Shown here one piece after another: positions 59,586 through 64,000 of a stretch of 64,000 nucleotides of DNA. The stretch is taken from contig SCHM01000001.1 of NCBI GenBank assembly GCA_004123355.1, positions 11,108,193-11,172,192 of the forward strand, in the 5' to 3' direction. Position numbers and translations under genes: made by a program. Below the pieces are notes generated by a model. It searched no databases and was not told the DNA's origin. It was given only the letters and a program-made list of their open reading frames with translations. Positions within the stretch are counted from its first letter, which is position 1. The number at the start of each line of letters is the position of its first letter. Source of the DNA: Amphirosellinia nigrospora (taxonomy: Eukaryota > Ascomycota > Sordariomycetes > Xylariales > Xylariaceae).

Positions 59586-60036
59586 ATGCTCACGCTACAG
59601 GAGCACATAGCAGCCGAATCTGCGCGGTGGGCAGCTTCAAGAGGGAAAACGATATCATACGAGAAATCCATCGCATCTTCCACAAGCGACAGCAGCGTCG
59701 CCGACTCCATTCACCCACACCGGCGGCCGCACTCCAAATACAACACACGGACGCTCTCGCGGCGGTCGTCGACCTCGAGTTTCGCGACCGAGTTCGAGCC
59801 CGAGCCTCAGCAGCAGCCCTTCGTCGTGCCGCGGACTTCAACGGCGCGCCATCACCGTATACGCTCGCTCGAGGCGGCGGTTGCGGCGCAGATGCTCGCG
59901 AGCCAGGGTCAGGGCCAGGGCCAGGGTCAAGGTCAAGACCAGGGTCAGGGTGGGGGGGGAACAACCCAGACGTCTCGTGACACCCGGGAAACTCTACGAG
60001 AACGAGGAGGATGACGATGAGATCATCTATGATTGA
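59586..60036 (+). CDS. Hypothetical Ser/Arg- and Gln/Gly-rich protein, about 150 aa
   Basis: I do not recognise the family. The start at 59586 (MLTLQEHIAAESARWAASRG) is preferred over an ATG-less His-rich extension upstream. The N-terminus looks like a short amphipathic helix. A Ser/Thr/Arg-rich region follows (SRRSSTSSFATEFEPEP), then a helix with an AAVAAQ core, a QGQGQ minisatellite, and a run of eight G at 59952-59959. If one base is added or removed in this G run, the frame continues EQPRRLVTPGKLYENEEDDD and ends in an acidic tail with EIIYD at 60036. Without it the protein ends at 60014. The acidic end and phospho-site-like Ser cluster suggest a real, disordered regulatory protein, but no function can be assigned. 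Confidence 0.55.
59901..59959 (+). repeat. GGGTCA/GGGCCA minisatellite with terminal G8 run
   Basis: About nine 6-bp units (CAGGGT, CAGGGC, CAAGGT, CAAGAC) encode alternating Gln-Gly, then T followed by eight G. Confidence 0.9.
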
Positions 60037-61126
60037 GGTGTGTTTTTTTTGTGCCACCGCCCGTCTGTCGCCGCCAATGGATTTCCGAAGCCGAATGCAG
60101 CAGACGTGAGTACAAAAACAACGAACCAATCAAACTCACCTCGCATATATCTACTACGACGACGACTACTACTACTATTCATACGAGGAGTAGTAGACAA
60201 AAGGACCGAAACCAGTTGGTATAAAAATCGCGCGCACATCACCTGTCTAGCGCACCTATTCATGCACACATGCATGCATGCATGCATGAGGGAGTGAGGA
60301 GGCACTGGACGGGCCGGGTCGATGTCGCGGCTTTCAACCTGCCCGCCCGCCCAGCGTCGCATCCAATCCGTCTAGTATATACCGGGGTATGGCGAAAGTG
60401 CGCCCGAGCACATTGGAAGGAATATAGCGCGAAACCAACCGCCGTCCCGCCCTAAGAGATTCGCCGGGAAGCAAGCTGGGCGTTCGTGGCTTGATTACTT
60501 TGCATAAGTACCTTAGGTAGCAAGTTAAGGGAGGGCTAAGTAAGATAAGCTTAACCCCTCGCTCACTGGCGTTTTGCGGGGAAGCAAGCAACCCTCATAA
60601 CGACTGGAATTGGAATTGGAATTGATTCTTTATGGCGTTTATTCTGAGGGGGGAAATCAACATTGGATGGTCGGAAGATTGGAGGAAACAAAAAAGGCCT
60701 CAATCTTGCCCACCAGGAGTTTTTTGGTCACGAGGGTTTTTAACGGTTTCAATGAAAGGGGGAGCAAAGCGATGGAAGCGATCATGAGATACCCAGAAAT
60801 TTTATGAAAATAATGATTTCACTATCCTAAAAATATTCAAACTGTGCTGAAGATACCACCAATGATTGTCCAGTGATCCTGTTTGATACACTCGCCAAGA
60901 TCATCGCCACACAGTTTCCCGAATTTGAGGCTTCATTAGCCTTGGCGAATAGTCTCGGCGAGCGGTTTTTCATTTATCGATCTAATGCCCAATACCTCCT
61001 TTTGGTTTTGCTGTGTTTTGTCTGAGTTCTACATGTTCTATGCCGGTCCCGACTTCCAGAGTACAGGCTGTCTTCTATCTAAATTAACACACCTTTTCTA
61101 TATGCGTCTAGACCATTAATATCCCT
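60037..61126. other. Intergenic region with TGCA repeat
   Basis: No gene is supported. A (TGCA)n tract lies at about 60270-60288. The rest is the 3' flank of PCS60 on the minus strand. Confidence 0.6.
60270..60288. repeat. (TGCA)n palindromic microsatellite
   Basis: A TGCATGCA run of about 4-5 units, seen directly; each unit is self-complementary, so it can extrude a cruciform. Confidence 0.85.
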
Positions 61127-62928
61127 CTATAGTTTTGCTTTTGGTGCTTCCTGTTTCTGCATCGTCTCTGCCACAATGCGTCTTTGGATTTTGCCTGTCG
61201 CTGTCTTGGGCATTATTTCCGTGAAGTATACCTGACATCGTTAGCATGAAGCTCACCAGTGTGTTTACGAAATAACATCCGCAGACAAGTAGTCGGGCAT
61301 TTAGCAAGGGACTCACCTTCTTAGGAATCTTAAACTTGACCGACTTCTCGCTAACCCAGTTCTTCAGCCTCTTGCGTCAAATTCGCCGCGGGCTTAAGCA
61401 CAATGGCAACAGCGATATCCTGGCCGTAGAAATCATCAGGGATGGCGAAGCTCACTGCTCCGCAACGGCTGGGTGGCTCGTGAGTACGTGTCAAGTTCAA
61501 TAGGGCTGATCTTCTCGCCGCCCTTGTTGATGAGCTCTTGATACGGCCGGTGATAATGATGTAGCCATCCTCGTCCTTCTTGCCCTGATCGCCAGTACGA
61601 AGAATCCACCCTTCGCGAATGCGCCCGCATTAGCTGTCGTTGTTTAAGTATCCCTTCGTGACGTTCTCGCCGCGGATGCATATCTCCCCTCGCCGCCCTG
61701 CGGTAGCTCATCGCCTGCGTCGTTCAGAATCTTCACCTCTACGCCTTGACCCAGTCCCACGGTGCCGGGCTTGCGCTTGGCAGGTGGCAGAGGGTTCGAA
61801 GTCATTTGGTGGGCCGCTTCCGTCATAGCATAGGCCTCGAGGACTGGAGCCTTGAACTTCTCTTCGAGCTGATGGAAGACTGTGGGCGACAGGGGCGATG
61901 AGCATGATCGGATGAACCGGATCTTTGGCATTGGGGTTGGTGCAGGGCTCTTGAGCAGAATCTGGTGGATGGTCGGAACAGCTGTATACCAGTTTGCCTC
62001 GTGCATCACGAAGTCTTGCCAGAAATCCGATGCTGAAAACTTGGGCGGTACTACCATAGAGCCACCGCAGTAGAGAGGTGCTAGAAGGGCACAGAGAAGA
62101 CCGTGGACGTGGAATAGTGGCATAACGAGCATTGTCCGATCCTTGGCAGTAAGTTGATATGTATTTTGGATGTTTTCTATGCACAAGTTAGACACTGTTC
62201 ATGTCTACGCTGGGCCATACCATGGGTAGGGATCGAGCTCACTCATTGTCCGGTCAGGTTACGGTGTGTCAAGGGAACCTGGTAGACTCGGTCAGTTGCT
62301 TTCCTTTGATATCGCCAAGTGCCAAGTCGGAACTTACAACTTTGGGCCTCGACGTCGTGCCACTGTACAGAGTCAGCTCCTGGTCTCACTTTAGCCAAAC
62401 AATTGAGTTCTCACCTCGTATGTAAGACGAGAGCAACATCGTCAGGCTGAGGTTCTAGCACAGCTGACTTCTTTGCTCCCTTGAGCTGCCCGAAGTCTTT
62501 CACGTCCAGCGCGACCTCCCTCTTGGCGGCGTCCCAGTAGCACTCAGCGATGGTAGCATTGAATCTCTTGGCTGCCTTGACTGAGGGTGCATTGGCCGCA
62601 TAGGCGCCCCTTGGCACCAGGACCAACGCCGATTTGATATCATCGATGTAAAATTCAAACTCGTCTTGCTTATATGCGGGATTCAAGGGCGCCGCGATCG
62701 CTCGCTGCCACGAAGTAGCGAGAAAGGAGACGATGAATTCGAACGAGTTGACGACGGCAATCGAGACGGGCGATTCGTGTGTTATGCCAATGGCGGCGAG
62801 CTTGCGTTGGAACGAGGAACACTCGGCAACGAGGTCTTGGTAGGTGACGGTCAAGGGCGCGGGCTTCGATGGGATGATGACGGCGACGGACGCGCTTGCG
62901 CCGTTTACTGAACTTTGAGAGTGGCCAT
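61127..62928 (-). CDS. PCS60: Peroxisomal acyl/oxalyl-CoA synthetase (PCS60-like AMP-binding enzyme), with many indels
   Basis: Members of this AMP-binding (ANL) family activate small acids, such as oxalate in yeast Pcs60, to CoA esters in peroxisomes. The start at 62928 (MATL) connects after one base to SSVNGASASVAVIIPSKPAP. Then come PLTVTYQDLVAECSSF, the P-loop region SGTTSRPK after the first intron, MLVMPLFHVHGLLCALLAPL, the motif AYAMTEAAHQMTSNP (A5-like), RTGDQGKKDEDGYIIITGRI, and INKGGEKISPIELD. The C-terminal domain has VYFTEIMPKTATGKIQRR. The last three residues are AKL, a peroxisomal PTS1 signal. At least seven frame changes are seen, mostly one G or C missing (for example 61686-61689 and about 61537) plus two dinucleotide losses. 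This is the most damaged housekeeping gene in the window, so real decay cannot be excluded. Confidence 0.82.
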
Positions 62929-63581
62929 CACAGAAGCACAAGAGGACCGGGTATGGGAAGAGAGTTGATATAATGGAATCTAGACTATCTATGTGACAAA
63001 TGAAGGCTTGATTATTATAGAAGAAGAGAGGTGGAAATAGAAATGTTCTACGACGATGGAGATGACACGAGCTTTAAGGGTCTTCTTACATGAATCCTTA
63101 AAAGCCTAATTAACATCATGCGACTCGGAGAGTCTCACCAGCTAGTCCGCGATCCGGAGTCTGAGCTCTACGCCCTACCTAACACTTATATGGCGCCATA
63201 CACCAGGATCCCGTAGGTACCCGGAAGCTGGTCTAGAATTCTAGAATCCGCTGAAACGGAAGACCAATAGGGGCCAGGTCTAGTGGATATAGCGTGCATG
63301 TAGTGCATTAGAGAGCAGTAGAGCCCCCTGTAGCCCATGCCACTGCGACGTGAAAAGACATGCAGAACACACGTGCAAAGGAAGTATCGTACTTAGCGTC
63401 TCCACATCGCAGCGTAACCGCCAATTCGTCGCGATACCTAGAAAGCCAACAAAAGCACCCAACATATCTTAAAGCTGAACGATTTACACCCACCACCTTG
63501 TCCTACCTCATGCCACGAAATAAACCACCAAAATCAAACTTCTCGGGTACCTTACCAAGATAATCCCCGTGCGAACCCCCA
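62929..63581. other. Divergent promoter region between PCS60 and the SPF45-like gene
   Basis: No gene is supported in these about 650 bp; the short frames overlap on opposite strands and look like shadows. Confidence 0.6.
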
Positions 63582-64000
63582 ATGGCAGCCGATCCGCCTC
63601 CACCTCGTGGAGGAGGTGGTGGCCTCTCTCTGTATGCGAACTTGCTAGAGGCCGAAACGAATGCCCCAGGCTCCATATCACGAGCGCCCGTAGTGTCGCA
63701 AGAAGCCATCGATGCCGTGAAAGAGCAAGAAGCTTCGAAGAAACCGGCCGCCTCGGCCCTGCGCTTCCAGCCACTCCAGCAAATCCGACGTCCGCAACAA
63801 AAGACCCAGAAGCCGAAGGCAGCTTTTCCCAAGGTCCTGCCTGCAGGCAACAATGCTACGACTACTGAGCCAGCCAAGGCGCCGAATGCTTCGAGCGCGG
63901 CCCCTGCTAAGGGCTCGCTAGCCGACTGGGCTGGGAACGAAGAGGACGAATACATGTACGGCACGGCGAGAAGCGACAGCGAGGTGGCCGCCGGAAAAAG
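63582..64000 (+). CDS. SPF45/RBM17-like splicing factor, N-terminal part (runs off window)
   Basis: The start MAADPPPPRGGGGGLSLYAN and the following LLEAETNAPGSISRAPVVS match the N-terminus of fungal SPF45-type proteins, alternative-splicing and DNA-damage factors that normally carry a G-patch and a C-terminal RRM/UHM domain. The region continues ALRFQPLQQIRRPQQKTQKP and then the typical DWAGNEEDEYMYG before the window ends. Only about 140 residues are visible, so the G-patch and RRM cannot be checked. The assignment rests on the order of the Pro-rich start, the LRFQP element and the acidic DW...DDE...YG element. No frame break is seen in this part. Confidence 0.75.
   Translation, partial: MAADPPPPRGGGGGLSLYANLLEAETNAPGSISRAPVVSQEAIDAVKEQEASKKPAASALRFQPLQQIRRPQQKTQKPKAAFPKVLPAGNNATTTEPAKAPNASSAAPAKGSLADWAGNEEDEYMYGTARSDSEVAAGK

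Noticed and set aside
1-64000. CRISPR array, restriction or phage defence system, biosynthetic gene cluster
   Set aside because: No direct-repeat/spacer array, no phage or backbone synthase genes, and the DNA is eukaryotic.

Overview
The window looks like nuclear DNA of a filamentous ascomycete (Pezizomycotina, probably Sordariomycetes). The signs are short GT-AG introns (about 49-100 nt, several with CTAAT-type branch sites), multi-exon housekeeping genes, fungal-only families (DUF2408, a Ser/Thr/Pro-rich GPI cell-wall protein, a large fungal F-box family, a fungal-type dCMP deaminase), and AT-richer gene-poor blocks between gene clusters. I see no CRISPR, operon, rRNA or convincing tRNA.

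Layout. 1-12 kb is gene-poor: one Pro-rich hypothetical gene (866-1462, -), a single-pass membrane protein (4578-5317, +), coding-like debris (about 5.4-6.05 kb) and a large repetitive GPI wall protein (8984-11861, +). 12.6-19.5 kb holds the mitochondrial protease OMA1 (+), a decayed ankyrin-repeat gene (-), one copy of a dispersed repeat, a tiny membrane ORF and a soluble cytochrome b5-like gene (+). 22.8-28.3 kb holds a 65-aa membrane protein (+), dCMP deaminase DCD1 (-) and the autophagy E1 enzyme ATG7 (+). 31-37 kb holds a nucleotidyltransferase-like orphan (+), an MFS transporter (+) and a membrane J-domain protein (-). 36.8-46.9 kb is mostly non-coding, with the second copy of the dispersed repeat and an F-box gene (+). 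46.9-64 kb is gene-dense: sphingolipid delta-4 desaturase (+), VAP/SCS2 (-), UBA-UBX protein (+), ribosomal P1 (-), DUF2408 protein (+), YCII-domain protein (-), a Gln/Gly-rich hypothetical (+), peroxisomal CoA synthetase PCS60 (-) and the start of an SPF45-like splicing factor (+).

The genes are mostly independent housekeeping functions: mitochondrial quality control, autophagy, ER/membrane-contact and sphingolipid biology, ribosome and splicing. I see no biosynthetic gene cluster or defence island. The most striking observation is technical or evolutionary. At least a dozen otherwise well-conserved genes are broken by one-base (sometimes two-base) losses, mostly in short homopolymers of C or G. 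In each case I checked, restoring the missing base gives back a continuous conserved protein. This looks like residual long-read consensus error more than real decay, but it needs reads to settle. Other points of interest are a dispersed repeat pair, a strongly over-represented palindrome ACCTAGGT, a GC-AG intron, and a higher-order tandem repeat in the wall protein.
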